From NCBI GenBank assembly GCA_023424015.1, contig JAFAEM010000003.1, positions 1 to 64,000 on the forward strand: a stretch of 64,000 nt of DNA, read 5' to 3'. The notes under the pieces were generated by a model that saw only the letters and a list, made by a program, of their open reading frames with translations, was not told the origin of the DNA and made no database searches. This document shows positions 7,636-16,751 of this stretch, one piece after another. Source of the stretch: Bacteroidota bacterium. Its GTDB lineage: Bacteria; Bacteroidota; Bacteroidia; Chitinophagales; Chitinophagaceae. A program made the translations under genes and the position numbers. Each line of letters starts with the position of its first letter. Position 1 is the stretch's first letter.

Positions 7636-9891
7636 ATGCCATTGCCCATCGACATCACGATCACTAATAAGGCCAGGTCATGGGCGGGGTATATCAGCAT
7701 TGTATTGATCGCCATCCCGGTGCTGGTTTTACTGGGCTGGCAGTTGGATGTTTATTTTTTAAAGACCTTTTTTCTGCCACCGGTCAGCATGCATCCCATC
7801 GTTGCGATGTGTTTTATCTTACTGGGTCTCGCGGCACGGCTGCAATATGTAAGGCTGTACTCCATACCTGCTGGGGTACTTATGTTTATTGTGATACTAA
7901 CAGGACTGGCGAAGATAGCCAGCCTGGTTTTCGGTTTTGATTTTCTACCTGAAGATGAAGCCAATTCCAACATTACAAGTAAAATTTCTGCGGTATCAGC
8001 ATTTTGTTTTGTGTTGTCAGGTATTTCGCTGATCATGCGACGCCGGGGAAGATTGGGTGTTTGCCATATTCTCGGACTGATAATCGCATTTATAAGCTTG
8101 TTTTTCCTGCTGGGTTATGTGTACCAGGTAAGAAGTTTATTGGACTTGCACAATCAGATTTTCATGGCGGCTCCCGCCGCATTATGTTTTTTCCTTTTTA
8201 CTCTTCATATACTTTTTAGCGATCCTGACAAAGGAGTAATGAAGCAACTTAGTTCTACGTTAAGTGGTAGCGTTGTCGCGCGGGTTATGGTACCAGCGGC
8301 CATCGCTATTCCTGCCGTGTTGGGCTTATTGCGACTACAGGGCAACTGGACCGGACTTTATTCCGATGAGTTTGGCACCACGATGTATGTGTTGAGCATC
8401 ATCGTGATCTTTGTAAGTTTTATCTGGTATAATGCCTGGCTACTTAACAAGAGGGATCTGTTGAAAAAACAAACCGAAGACGCATTACGCGAGCGAGAGA
8501 AGTATATCCAGGCTATTTTACAGAATGCACCTGATGCCGTGGTTGTAATTGATACGGATGGCGTGGTCACTAATTGGAACCAGGAGGCAAAGGCGATTTT
8601 TGGCTGGACGGCTGAAGAAGCAAAGGGGCATTTATTAAGTGAACTCATCATTCCACCAGATCTTAGGGAACGACATAGCATTGGCATGCAGCGTTATCTT
8701 GAAACCGGCCAGGCTAATATTCTTGGAAAAACTATTGATATCCGCGCTATACGTAAAGACGGTTCATCACTGGATGTTTCTCTCCGTGTGTCATTGTTGC
8801 GACAGGAAGATAAAAAATTCTTTATTGGTTTCATTCGCGATATCACGGAGCGAAAAGAAATGGAAGAAAAGCTGTTGTTATTTGAACGCAACCCGCTTCC
8901 CATGTGGATGCTTAGTTTACCGGAGTATAAAGTTATCGATGTGAACAATGCGGCACTGGAGCAATATGGCTATCATCGCGACGAATTTCTCAATCTAAAT
9001 ATCTACGACCTGAGACCCCCGGATGAACAAGAGCGTTTTAAACTAAATACCAATACCTCCTTCAGGGGCATTCATCATGCCGGGATCTGGCGGCATATAA
9101 AAAAAGACAGAACAATAATATTTGTTGATATCGTTACCTATGACCTCGTTTACATGGGTCAGCAAACCAGGCTCGTGCTGGCCAATGATGTGACTGAAAA
9201 ATATATCGCAGAAGAAAAATTGAAAGAATCCTACGAGTCGATCCGCAAACTCACCGGGCACTTGCAGCACATACGCGAAGAAGAAAGACTTCATATTTCC
9301 CGAGAGATACATGATGAACTCGGACAGTTACTGACTGTTTTAAAGATGGACATCTCCTGGTTGAATAAAAAACTTGATTCGCCAGGTGAACCCGTGAAGA
9401 CAAAACTGGGTGAGATAATGGGTGTTATTGACATTACGTCACAAACAATTCGTCGCATTGCATCTGAATTGCGCCCAAGTCTGCTTGACGACCTCGGGTT
9501 GCTGGCTGCGATTGAATGGCATCTCGAAGAATTTGAAAAACGTTCAGGCATCAGAAAAAAATTACAGGTACCCGATGCAGAAATACCTTTACCAGATGCG
9601 TTTAAGATCGGGATATTCCGTATTTTTCAGGAATCATTGACCAATGTAGCAAGGCATTCTGGTGCAACGGAAGTAATGGTCAGTTTATCGCAGGAGAATA
9701 AGCAATTGGCTTTAATCATTCGCGATAACGGTAATGGCTTAGCGGATAAGCAGGGCAACAGGAAAACTCTTGGGTTGCTGGGTATGAAAGAAAGAAGCCA
9801 GGTGATGGGGGGGCAATATAACATCAGCAGTAATCCTGGCGAAGGCACAACCGTCACTGTAATCGTACCTTTGCCAGATACCGACCTGTAA
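7636..9891 (+). CDS. Membrane PAS-PAS sensor histidine kinase (HisKA_3 type)
   Basis: A 751-residue protein. About eight hydrophobic helices fill residues 15-265. PAS domain 1 follows (about 285-400, PDAVVVIDTDGVVTNW), then PAS domain 2 (about 410-535). The HisKA_3 dimerisation domain carries the phospho-acceptor in SREIHDELGQ near residue 555. The C-terminal HATPase has N-box ESLTNVARHSGA and G-box DNGNGL. The NarL-type regulator starts 15 bp after the stop, so the two are one operon and very likely a cognate pair. The signal, whether membrane-borne or PAS-bound, is unknown. Confidence 0.92.
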   Translation: MPLPIDITITNKARSWAGYISIVLIAIPVLVLLGWQLDVYFLKTFFLPPVSMHPIVAMCFILLGLAARLQYVRLYSIPAGVLMFIVILTGLAKIASLVFGFDFLPEDEANSNITSKISAVSAFCFVLSGISLIMRRRGRLGVCHILGLIIAFISLFFLLGYVYQVRSLLDLHNQIFMAAPAALCFFLFTLHILFSDPDKGVMKQLSSTLSGSVVARVMVPAAIAIPAVLGLLRLQGNWTGLYSDEFGTTMYVLSIIVIFVSFIWYNAWLLNKRDLLKKQTEDALREREKYIQAILQNAPDAVVVIDTDGVVTNWNQEAKAIFGWTAEEAKGHLLSELIIPPDLRERHSIGMQRYLETGQANILGKTIDIRAIRKDGSSLDVSLRVSLLRQEDKKFFIGFIRDITERKEMEEKLLLFERNPLPMWMLSLPEYKVIDVNNAALEQYGYHRDEFLNLNIYDLRPPDEQERFKLNTNTSFRGIHHAGIWRHIKKDRTIIFVDIVTYDLVYMGQQTRLVLANDVTEKYIAEEKLKESYESIRKLTGHLQHIREEERLHISREIHDELGQLLTVLKMDISWLNKKLDSPGEPVKTKLGEIMGVIDITSQTIRRIASELRPSLLDDLGLLAAIEWHLEEFEKRSGIRKKLQVPDAEIPLPDAFKIGIFRIFQESLTNVARHSGATEVMVSLSQENKQLALIIRDNGNGLADKQGNRKTLGLLGMKERSQVMGGQYNISSNPGEGTTVTVIVPLPDTDL

Positions 9892-9905
9892 AAACATTAC
9901 TGATC

Positions 9906-10535
9906 ATGCTAAGAATTCTTATTGCAGACGATCATGCCATAGTCCGTAAAGGATTGAAACAATTGCTGCTCGAAGAGTATCCTTCGGCAGAAATAGGAGA
10001 AGTGGCCGATACCGAAGGCCTTTTAAAGCAGGTAATAAATAATGGGTGGAATATCGTGATCTGCGATATGAATATGCCCGGTCGCAGTGGCCTTGACGCG
10101 CTTGCCCATATCAAGCAGATAGCACCTGAACTTCCGGTACTCATCATGAGCATGTATCCCGAAGATCAATATGCCCTCCGCGTATTAAAAGCAGGCGCTT
10201 CCGGTTATCTTCAAAAAGAAAGCATACACGACGATATCATCAAAGCGGTACAAACCGTCAAGCTGGGAAAAAAATTTATCACCCCTTCCATCGCGGAAAA
10301 ACTCGCGGATGCCTTTCATAATAATAATAACAAACTCCCGCATGAATTGCTGTCGGACCGGGAATTTGACGTATTCAAATTGCTGGCCTCCGGCAAATCT
10401 GTTTCTGATATTGCGCATCAGCTATCACTCAGTACTACGACGGTAAGCACTTATCGTTCGCGGATACTTGAAAAAATGAGCATCCGTTCCAACGCCGAAC
10501 TGACCCGCTACGCCCTCGAGAAAAAACTGATCTGA
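9906..10535 (+). CDS. NarL/FixJ-type response regulator
   Basis: 209 residues. The receiver domain (1-120) has the acidic pair Asp8-Asp9, phospho-acceptor Asp54 (VICDMNMPG) and Lys104 (GYLQKES). The LuxR-type helix-turn-helix (about 143-205) reads LSDREFDVFKLLASGKSVSD. All receiver residues needed for phosphorylation are present. It is the probable partner of the HisKA_3 kinase immediately upstream. A strong GCCCCTTA hairpin follows its stop codon. Confidence 0.93.
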   Translation: MLRILIADDHAIVRKGLKQLLLEEYPSAEIGEVADTEGLLKQVINNGWNIVICDMNMPGRSGLDALAHIKQIAPELPVLIMSMYPEDQYALRVLKAGASGYLQKESIHDDIIKAVQTVKLGKKFITPSIAEKLADAFHNNNNKLPHELLSDREFDVFKLLASGKSVSDIAHQLSLSTTTVSTYRSRILEKMSIRSNAELTRYALEKKLI

Positions 10536-10548
10536 TCGAGCGGATTGT

Positions 10549-10567
10549 GCCCCTTAAACTAAGGGGC
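10549..10567 (+). terminator. Hairpin at the end of the first kinase-regulator operon
   Basis: A perfect 8-bp stem, GCCCCTTA (10549-10556) with TAAGGGGC (10560-10567), and a 3-nt loop, 13 bp after the response regulator stop. No clear T-run follows, so it may stabilise the 3' end rather than terminate by itself. Confidence 0.45.
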
Positions 10568-10595
10568 TCAGCGTTATACAGGGGTTCAAATGGTT

Positions 10596-10603
10596 TAAAT
10601 TTG
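10596..10603 (+). promoter_or_regulatory. Candidate Bacteroidota -7 element for the single-domain regulator
   Basis: TAAATTTG matches TAnnTTTG exactly and lies about 105 bp before the start codon. No convincing -33 TTG is seen at the right distance, so this is only a candidate. Confidence 0.3.
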
Positions 10604-10707
10604 TAGTATAAAGTCTACATTATTTAAAATCTTCAGGCTACATATTCCTTCGCGATGAACAGCTATTTTGCATAAGCAATTTAACCAGATAATTCACACC
10701 CGTTTTT

Positions 10708-11088
10708 ATGCATAGGATCATCATTGCGGATGACCATCCGGTCGTCATGCAAGCTTTAAAAAAAATTATCCTGGAGGAGTTTCCCGGAATATTTGTCGAT
10801 GAAGCCACCGATACTCAGGGACTTCTTGACAAGGTTGCCGAAGATTCCTGGGACCTGGTCATTTCCGACCTTGCTATGCCGGGTGGAGGTGGATTTACTG
10901 CTTTGAAAAAAATAAAAGCCACCAGTAAAAAACTGCCGGTCATCATCCTCAGTACCTATCCCGCCGAACAATACGCGCCAAGGGTATTGAAAGCAGGCGC
11001 GGAAGATTTTATCTGCAAGGACTCTCTACCTACCGGGCTGCTCAAAGCCATGAAACGGATACTTGAAGACGAAAAAAAAAAGGACTGA
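10708..11088 (+). CDS. Single-domain response regulator (receiver only)
   Basis: 126 residues, receiver domain only. It keeps Asp8-Asp9, phospho-acceptor Asp54 (VISDLAMPG) and the conserved Lys near 105 (ICKDSL), so it should be phosphorylatable. It resembles the receiver of the NarL-type regulator just upstream, sharing the segments DTxGLL and LKAGA with similar spacing, but it stops where the DNA-binding domain would begin. A shared origin by duplication and loss of the output domain is my inference. It may act as a phosphate sink or protein-protein switch for the flanking kinases. Confidence 0.85.
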   Translation: MHRIIIADDHPVVMQALKKIILEEFPGIFVDEATDTQGLLDKVAEDSWDLVISDLAMPGGGGFTALKKIKATSKKLPVIILSTYPAEQYAPRVLKAGAEDFICKDSLPTGLLKAMKRILEDEKKKD

Positions 11089-11206
11089 CCAATCCAGAAC
11101 GAACGAATGTTGTCAGCTAGATGTCGAAAACTAAGCGTTTCCATGTAGTATTTTAAACTACAATGAAACCTAGGTTTGTTCTATTACTGGGGTAAGGATC
11201 GTTTTA

Positions 11207-11214
11207 TACATTTG
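11207..11214 (+). promoter_or_regulatory. Candidate -7 element for the cytosolic PAS kinase
   Basis: TACATTTG fits TAnnTTTG and lies about 75 bp before the kinase ATG. A second match, TAGGTTTG, lies at 11171-11178. Confidence 0.35.
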
Positions 11215-11288
11215 TCCGGAACAAGAACCTGCCAATTACGCTTATCCAAATACTTATGCTATAAATCCAGACGAAAAAAGTATCCCTA

Positions 11289-13484
11289 ATGAAAAAAACG
11301 AGTTGGTCGGAACTGAAGCAGCTCATAGATAAGGACCGCTGCACTGACGATCTATTTCTCACCCTCATCGAACCAGATGGCAGGATTGCGTGCGCTAATT
11401 CACGGATGATTCGGAATATGGAATTGCATCATCCCCGTGATGCAGAGACCAATTTTTTCGACCTTATTCATCCTTCTCACCGCAATGATCTCAGGAATGC
11501 CTTGCAATCACCCGAACGGGATCAACAACCTTCCCTGGAGCTATACCTGAAAAACGGGCACTACCACCCCATGAAGTGGCAGATCAATTCTCTGGGAGAT
11601 AATAAGGCAAACCGCTTTTTTTGTGTTGGATACAAGATCGCTGATGATAAAAGGATCAATCGCTTTCATGAATTATTAAAGAACTACAGCGAATTGATTG
11701 CAGAAGGACCCCATGGACTCATGTTTCATGATAACCGCGGCGAGATGATCGCAGCCAACCAGATGGTAGCCACCATTTTCGGTACCACGCTGGAGCATTT
11801 ATACCAACTGAAGGACATCGAAAAGCAATGGAATAATGAATGGCTGATCAGGAATGAAGAGGGTCATCGCTTTCCTTTTAACGAAACGCCGTTTATGAAA
11901 GCGATCGCGACAGGCGAATCGTACTCAGAAACACTCGTTATTCGCCTGAAAAGCGGCGAGATCAAATGGGTGGTTTTTAATTCACAACCCTGTCAGCCAC
12001 TGGAAGCTGAGCAGCTTTCCGTCGTTTCGCACCTGGTTGACATCACCGCTGAGCGCAAACTCTCCGAAGAGCTCAGGGAGGGTAAGGCGCTGAACGCCGC
12101 TTTCTTCGAACAAACGCCTACGCTTTCATGGGTGATAGATGAAACAACGGAGCTGCTAATTGCCAGCCAGGCATTTTATGATCATTTCAGCCTGATTGAA
12201 AAAGAATGCATCGGCGCCAAGATCACTGACATCGTCCCACCATCGGTGGCATGTGCTCTATATAATATTCACCTCAAAGTATTTGAGACCGGGAAGCCGA
12301 TCCAGACAACCGAAAAAATAAAATGGGCCGATGGATCACATACTATTTCACATATTCATCTTTTCCCGATCCAGTCAGGTTCGGGCAAAAAACTACTGGG
12401 CGGACAGGCCATCAACCTGCCGGATAAAAGCCGCCTGGAAAAAGAATTGAAAGACGCGCACCAGCGCATGTTAAACCTGAGTCGCGCTACTTCAGATGCG
12501 ATCTGGGAATGGGATATGCAAACAGGCCAGATCTTTCGCAACGAAGCGCTGATGGAAATGGTCGGATACCAGTCGGACAATTCACGTGGTTTGTCATGGT
12601 GGTTACGCAGGATACACCCCGATGACCGTGACCGCCTGGCGGACAAAGTGAAAGAAGCCACAGATAATTTCCAGCAATCCTGGCAGGATTCATATCGTTT
12701 CAAATGCGCCGATGGTACCTACAAGTATGTTGAAGACAAAGGTTTTGTTGTTTATGAGAATGGACTTCCTGTCAAGATGATCGGTTCATTGAATGATATT
12801 TCATTGGTAAAAGAACTGGAAAATGAGCTGGCCGATTTTCGCCTGCAAAAACAAAAAGAGATTTCGGAAACCGTGATCAGGATGCAGGAAAAAGAAAGAA
12901 CACGGATCGGACATGAACTGCATGATAACGTCAACCAGATCCTTTCAACGGTGAAATTATTTTTCGATGGGATCAAAACAACAAGTGAGGATCAAAAGCA
13001 ACTGAAACATAAAAGTATTGAATACCTGTTGATGGCCATTGAGGAAATCCGGAAACTTTCAAAGGAACTGGTAACTCCTCAATTGAAACAGGAAACACTT
13101 ACTGATACTATTCTTGCAGCCATCACCGATATTCAGATCACGGGTGCGATTAAGATAAACTTCACCCACCAGGTAGACGAGAACCTCATATCTCAGGGAA
13201 AAAAGATCACCCTGTTCCGGATCATTCAGGAGCAGCTGAAAAATATTCTGAAACATAGTGGTGCTACCAAGGCGGATATTCGTTTACAAACCAACCCTGA
13301 AACAGTCGAACTAGAGATCAGTGACAATGGAAAAGGTTTCGACCCGCAGCAAACGCGTCAGGGCATTGGACTGGCCAATATCCACGAGCGGACTCAGTTC
13401 TATAATGGCAATGTAAATATCAAAGCTACCGGGGGAAAGGGATGCACTTTGCAGGTATCCATTCCGTTGGATAATCAGGCCTAG
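11289..13484 (+). CDS. Soluble multi-PAS sensor histidine kinase (HisKA_3 type)
   Basis: 731 residues with no membrane segment. Several PAS-like domains fill residues 15-520, including one near 140-255, one near 265-380 and a PAS_3 fold at about 400-510 (WEWDMQTGQIFRNEALMEMVG). The HisKA_3 acceptor is GHELHDNVNQ near residue 545. The HATPase shows LKNILKHSGA, DNGKGFD and GIGLANIHER. It probably senses a cytosolic cue. It follows the receiver-only protein but has its own candidate promoter, and no DNA-binding regulator follows it. It may feed the receiver-only protein or the NarL regulator upstream. Its stop is adjacent to MITE-like copy C. Confidence 0.92.
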   Translation: MKKTSWSELKQLIDKDRCTDDLFLTLIEPDGRIACANSRMIRNMELHHPRDAETNFFDLIHPSHRNDLRNALQSPERDQQPSLELYLKNGHYHPMKWQINSLGDNKANRFFCVGYKIADDKRINRFHELLKNYSELIAEGPHGLMFHDNRGEMIAANQMVATIFGTTLEHLYQLKDIEKQWNNEWLIRNEEGHRFPFNETPFMKAIATGESYSETLVIRLKSGEIKWVVFNSQPCQPLEAEQLSVVSHLVDITAERKLSEELREGKALNAAFFEQTPTLSWVIDETTELLIASQAFYDHFSLIEKECIGAKITDIVPPSVACALYNIHLKVFETGKPIQTTEKIKWADGSHTISHIHLFPIQSGSGKKLLGGQAINLPDKSRLEKELKDAHQRMLNLSRATSDAIWEWDMQTGQIFRNEALMEMVGYQSDNSRGLSWWLRRIHPDDRDRLADKVKEATDNFQQSWQDSYRFKCADGTYKYVEDKGFVVYENGLPVKMIGSLNDISLVKELENELADFRLQKQKEISETVIRMQEKERTRIGHELHDNVNQILSTVKLFFDGIKTTSEDQKQLKHKSIEYLLMAIEEIRKLSKELVTPQLKQETLTDTILAAITDIQITGAIKINFTHQVDENLISQGKKITLFRIIQEQLKNILKHSGATKADIRLQTNPETVELEISDNGKGFDPQQTRQGIGLANIHERTQFYNGNVNIKATGGKGCTLQVSIPLDNQA

Positions 13485-13486
13485 TG

Positions 13487-13652
13487 GTAAGTCAACCATA
13501 TTTTGACGGTTTCTCTTATTTTAGCTGCGAGCTGCGAGCTGTGAGCTGTGAGCCATGAGGTTCAAGGCTTCAAATTTGGTGGTCAAACGATCTCGAAGCT
13601 CGAAGCTCATGGCTCGCAGCTTTTTGAAACGGCATTTTAGGCTTGACACGAC
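13487..13652. repeat. MITE-like GAGC-word repeat, copy C (inverted)
   Basis: Reverse complement of copy B over nearly its whole length, from TAAGTCAACC to GCTTGAC. It exactly fills the gap between two convergent genes, a few bases from each stop codon, and could fold into a long hairpin usable as a terminator from both sides. Confidence 0.65.
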
Positions 13653-13653
13653 A

Positions 13654-14847
13654 CTAGTAATGTGCGATAGGATCGGGCGTACCGTCGGGATCATTTTTCG
13701 CCGTACCTGAACTGGAGATCTTGTTTCCTTTAAGCAAAAGCAAGCCGGCTACATGCGGTGCCGCCATGGATGTACCGCTCATATAAGCATAGCCTCCATT
13801 TTTAAACGTAGATAAAATCTTCACGCCGGGAGCCGCGAAATCAATCACATCATTGCCATAGTTGGAGAAACTCGCAAACTTGTCGAGACTGTCGACGGCA
13901 GAAACAGTATACACGTTAGTGGCATTGGCACGGGCTGGTGAAAATTTATTAGCTGATGTTTTATCGTTACCCGCAGCTATGGCGATATAGATACCTCTGG
14001 CGGCAGTCGCCCTCACCTGTTGATCCAATGCTTCAGATACACCCTCATCGTTACCAACACTAAGGTTTACGACATCACCTGCTGAAGCATTTTCATTAAT
14101 ATATGCCAGGGCCTGAACAATTGAAGAAAGAAGTCCTTTTCCCTCTTTATCCAAAACGCGTAAAGAAACCAGGGTAGCACCAGATGCAACACCCAATACA
14201 CCGTAGGTATTGTTCCTCCCTCCAATGATACCGGCTACATGCGTGCCGTGCCCGTTTTCATCGTCGGCAGAAGTCTTCCCGCTTACAAAAGATTTGCTTT
14301 TTGCCTGGTCCACGACCAGGTCGGGGTGATCAAAATCAATCCCCGAATCAATGACCCAGGCTCTTTTACCCGATCCATCGCCATAGCCTACGCGCTCTAT
14401 ATTCCAGGTGATCAGCCGGGGCTCAGCCACCGTAAAGCAGGTTCCCAGTGAAATGATCCTGTCGGGTTCGATCGAGGCAACTGTTTCATCCTGGCGGAGA
14501 CGGGCTACTTCCTCAGCAGACAGGCGGGCCACCAATCCACCCGGGCCACCGGAAAAACTGTGTTTCAGGGCTGCTTTACCGATCTTATTCTTAGATAAAA
14601 GCTCAGAACCGTAGGAGCGCAAACCGGTACCTGACACACCACGGGAACCGGTTGCAGAGCTATTATATGAAATAATGTATTGTCCCTCTACGGATTGGCT
14701 ACCGACTACATTGTTTGTCTGGAAACAGTCGTCCGGGCTGATAGCGGGCGAACCGGGGTTGGCGGGCGTCCCGTGGTCTTTTTTACAACCAGCAAGCACC
14801 AAAAATATTACAGCGCAAAAAGGGATGGCTTTTCTAAGGATCATCAT
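13654..14847 (-). CDS. Subtilisin-like (S8) serine protease lipoprotein
   Basis: About 397 residues. A lipoprotein signal with lipobox LAGC puts the lipidated Cys at 21. An inhibitor-I9-like propeptide covers about 52-130. The S8 catalytic triad is complete: Asp167 (VIDSGIDFDHPD), His200 (ENGHGTHVAG) and Ser360 (MSGTSMAAPH), plus the oxyanion Asn in AAGND. It should be anchored in an outer or inner membrane leaflet and degrade proteins outside the cytoplasm. ATG at 14847 is preferred to TTG at 14853. It is a single gene convergent with the PAS kinase. Confidence 0.92.
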   Translation of the reverse strand: MMILRKAIPFCAVIFLVLAGCKKDHGTPANPGSPAISPDDCFQTNNVVGSQSVEGQYIISYNSSATGSRGVSGTGLRSYGSELLSKNKIGKAALKHSFSGGPGGLVARLSAEEVARLRQDETVASIEPDRIISLGTCFTVAEPRLITWNIERVGYGDGSGKRAWVIDSGIDFDHPDLVVDQAKSKSFVSGKTSADDENGHGTHVAGIIGGRNNTYGVLGVASGATLVSLRVLDKEGKGLLSSIVQALAYINENASAGDVVNLSVGNDEGVSEALDQQVRATAARGIYIAIAAGNDKTSANKFSPARANATNVYTVSAVDSLDKFASFSNYGNDVIDFAAPGVKILSTFKNGGYAYMSGTSMAAPHVAGLLLLKGNKISSSGTAKNDPDGTPDPIAHY

Positions 14848-14919
14848 GGTCAATTAAGTTCCTGCATAACGCAGGAATCGTGCCCGATAATCCTTCAGAA
14901 AATCGCTTTAACAAGTCTT

Positions 14920-15408
14920 TTATCTTAATTCTTCGAAGCTGCCGGTTTGCTTGTTTTTTCGAACATTATCCCAGTTAAAATAACGGCCGTTCATGGCTAC
15001 ATACACGCCTTTTGGAAGAGTTTGGGCAAATGCCAGTGCGCTACCCAGGTTAAATAGTCCGTCCGAACTCCCGAACTTGATGGGGATCATGGCGCCGGTG
15101 AGTACAATGGTTTTGTTGTTTATACTTTTGGCGAGTACAGCGGCGGTCTCGGCCATCGTGTCTGTGCCATGCGTGATGATGATCCGGTCTTCTGCGGCCT
15201 GGGTGCATTGATATACGATCCATTCGCGGTCCTTGTCCGACATTTCAAGGCTGTCAATCATCATCAGGGTGGTGATGGCAACAGGCACTTTATTGCGGCC
15301 AAGCTCCAGTAGTTCGTGCATATGCGTTTCCTTGAAATATAATTCGCCGTTCAGTTCATTATATTCTTTATCGAATGTGCCACCGGTGATGAATATGCGG
15401 ATAGTCAT
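14920..15408 (-). CDS. Single-domain asparaginase-like protein
   Basis: 162 residues corresponding to only the N-terminal domain of type I/II L-asparaginases. It has the nucleophile motif ITGGTFDKEYN and the second catalytic block IITHGTDTMAETA. The C-terminal domain of the usual roughly 330-residue enzyme is absent and no remnant is evident downstream. One-domain asparaginase-like proteins are known in Bacteroidota, so this is probably a native form rather than a truncation. Activity on asparagine is not assured. It lies 73 bp upstream of the subtilase on the same strand and may be co-transcribed with it. Confidence 0.82.
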   Translation of the reverse strand: MTIRIFITGGTFDKEYNELNGELYFKETHMHELLELGRNKVPVAITTLMMIDSLEMSDKDREWIVYQCTQAAEDRIIITHGTDTMAETAAVLAKSINNKTIVLTGAMIPIKFGSSDGLFNLGSALAFAQTLPKGVYVAMNGRYFNWDNVRKNKQTGSFEELR

Positions 15409-15563
15409 GCAGCTTGTTTGTATAAGTGAGCGCTCTAAAATATGAAATTATCAGTTAGTTTAAAGAATCGAAATGCGATGCGGTGAGAAGAACGCGGATT
15501 TATTAAACCGAGTAAAGATAACGCCACACCTACGGGATTCATGTTTCCACGCTCGACGGTTCT

Positions 15564-15770
15564 ACCATAACGTCGTGCCTATGGCACTCTGGTGTCCTCG
15601 GTTTATAATGATCCCTGGTCTTTAGGTTTGATAAAAAATTAATGACGAACAAAAATCACGATTGAATAGCAGATTTGTATCGTGCGGGATCACAGCCCCA
15701 GCAGGGCGGCGTTTTGGTAGCAACAAACGAACCCCTGGTGATTTGAGTGCCGTAGGCACGACGTTTTGAA
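15564..15770. repeat. Composite REP-like unit, copy 1
   Basis: A 207-bp unit with three small hairpins: GTGCCTATGGCAC (15575-15587), GCCCCAGCAGGGC (15695-15707) and GTGCCGTAGGCAC (15747-15759). It is nearly identical to copy 2, 258 bp further on, and related to the repeat next to the RAYT gene. The gene-free stretch 15409-16337 otherwise shows nothing I can name. Confidence 0.75.
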
Positions 15771-15821
15771 TCAACGTAATGATTAAAAACATACCCGAAT
15801 GAATATTTACATAACGAATTC

Positions 15822-16030
15822 ACCATAACGTCGTGCCTATGGCACTTTGGTGTCCTCGGTTTTATAATGAGCCCTGGTCTTTAGGTTTGATAAAAAATTA
15901 ATGACGAACAAAAAATCACGATTGAATAGCAGATTTGTATCCTGCGGGATCACAGCCCCAGCGGGGCGGCGTTTTGGTAGCAACAAACGAACCCCTGGCG
16001 ATTTGAGTGCCGTAGGCACGACGTTTTGAA
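15822..16030. repeat. Composite REP-like unit, copy 2
   Basis: Near-identical to copy 1, with GTGCCTATGGCAC (15833-15845), GCCCCAGCGGGGC (15955-15967) and GTGCCGTAGGCAC (16007-16019). The two outer hairpins are near-inverse to each other, giving the unit a BIME-like plan. Confidence 0.75.
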
Positions 16031-16337
16031 AATCCCTAAAACGAACAAACAGAACCCTGCCCCAGCCTTCTATTCCCGATGTACTCCTAAACGACGCCCA
16101 ATGATCCAACTGTGTAAATTATTACCATCCTGCCCCAATTTTTTCGCAATGCAAACAGGAGCGATTCGTCGCCAAGACCGGCTATCAGGAAAAATCTCGT
16201 AAAATAACCTGGGAAATCACCGAATAAATGTGTAGACCCCCTAACAAAAAGTGTAAATGAATTCACATTTTTTGCAACGGAAGGTTCAAAGAAAAAAAAG
16301 GCTGACTTTTTGCTTTTCCATTTCTTAAAAGACGGTA

Positions 16338-16721
16338 ATGGGTTTACGTGTGCAAACAGCCATGATCATTGATGACGAAGACGACCTGGGGCACCTGTTG
16401 TCGGTCATACTGGAAGGACGGAAGATCCATGCTATGACGGTAAACAACCTCGACGATGCAGAGCAATATCTTTCTTACCTGAAACCCACGGTTATCTTTC
16501 TTGATAATAATTTCCCGGACGGATTAGGGATCAATTTTATCCGCAAGATAAAAACCATCGATGATGAGATCAAGATTATCATGATGACAGCTGACCCCTC
16601 GCCCTGGATCAGGGAAAAAGCGGTGGAAGAAGGAATTCATTATTTCCTGCGCAAACCATTTACCCGAAAAGCCATCGATTCTGTACTGGATAAATTAAAC
16701 CTAAGGCGGGCAAACGCTTAA
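16338..16721 (+). CDS. CheY-like single-domain response regulator
   Basis: 127 residues, receiver fold only. The acidic patch is IIDDEDD near residue 13. The phospho-acceptor is in IFLDNNFPDG, a Thr follows in MMTAD, and the Lys is in LRKPFT. All core residues are present, so phosphorylation is expected. No kinase is adjacent; the nearest are the HisKA_3 kinases several kb upstream. It is convergent with the EamA transporter gene. Confidence 0.85.
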   Translation: MGLRVQTAMIIDDEDDLGHLLSVILEGRKIHAMTVNNLDDAEQYLSYLKPTVIFLDNNFPDGLGINFIRKIKTIDDEIKIIMMTADPSPWIREKAVEEGIHYFLRKPFTRKAIDSVLDKLNLRRANA

Positions 16722-16751
16722 TCTATCAATCTAATTTTTCTGATTACTTTT

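Noticed and set aside
15837..16109. Minus-strand 90-codon frame across the composite REP unit
   Set aside because: It lies inside copy 2 of the repeat and translates hairpin DNA.
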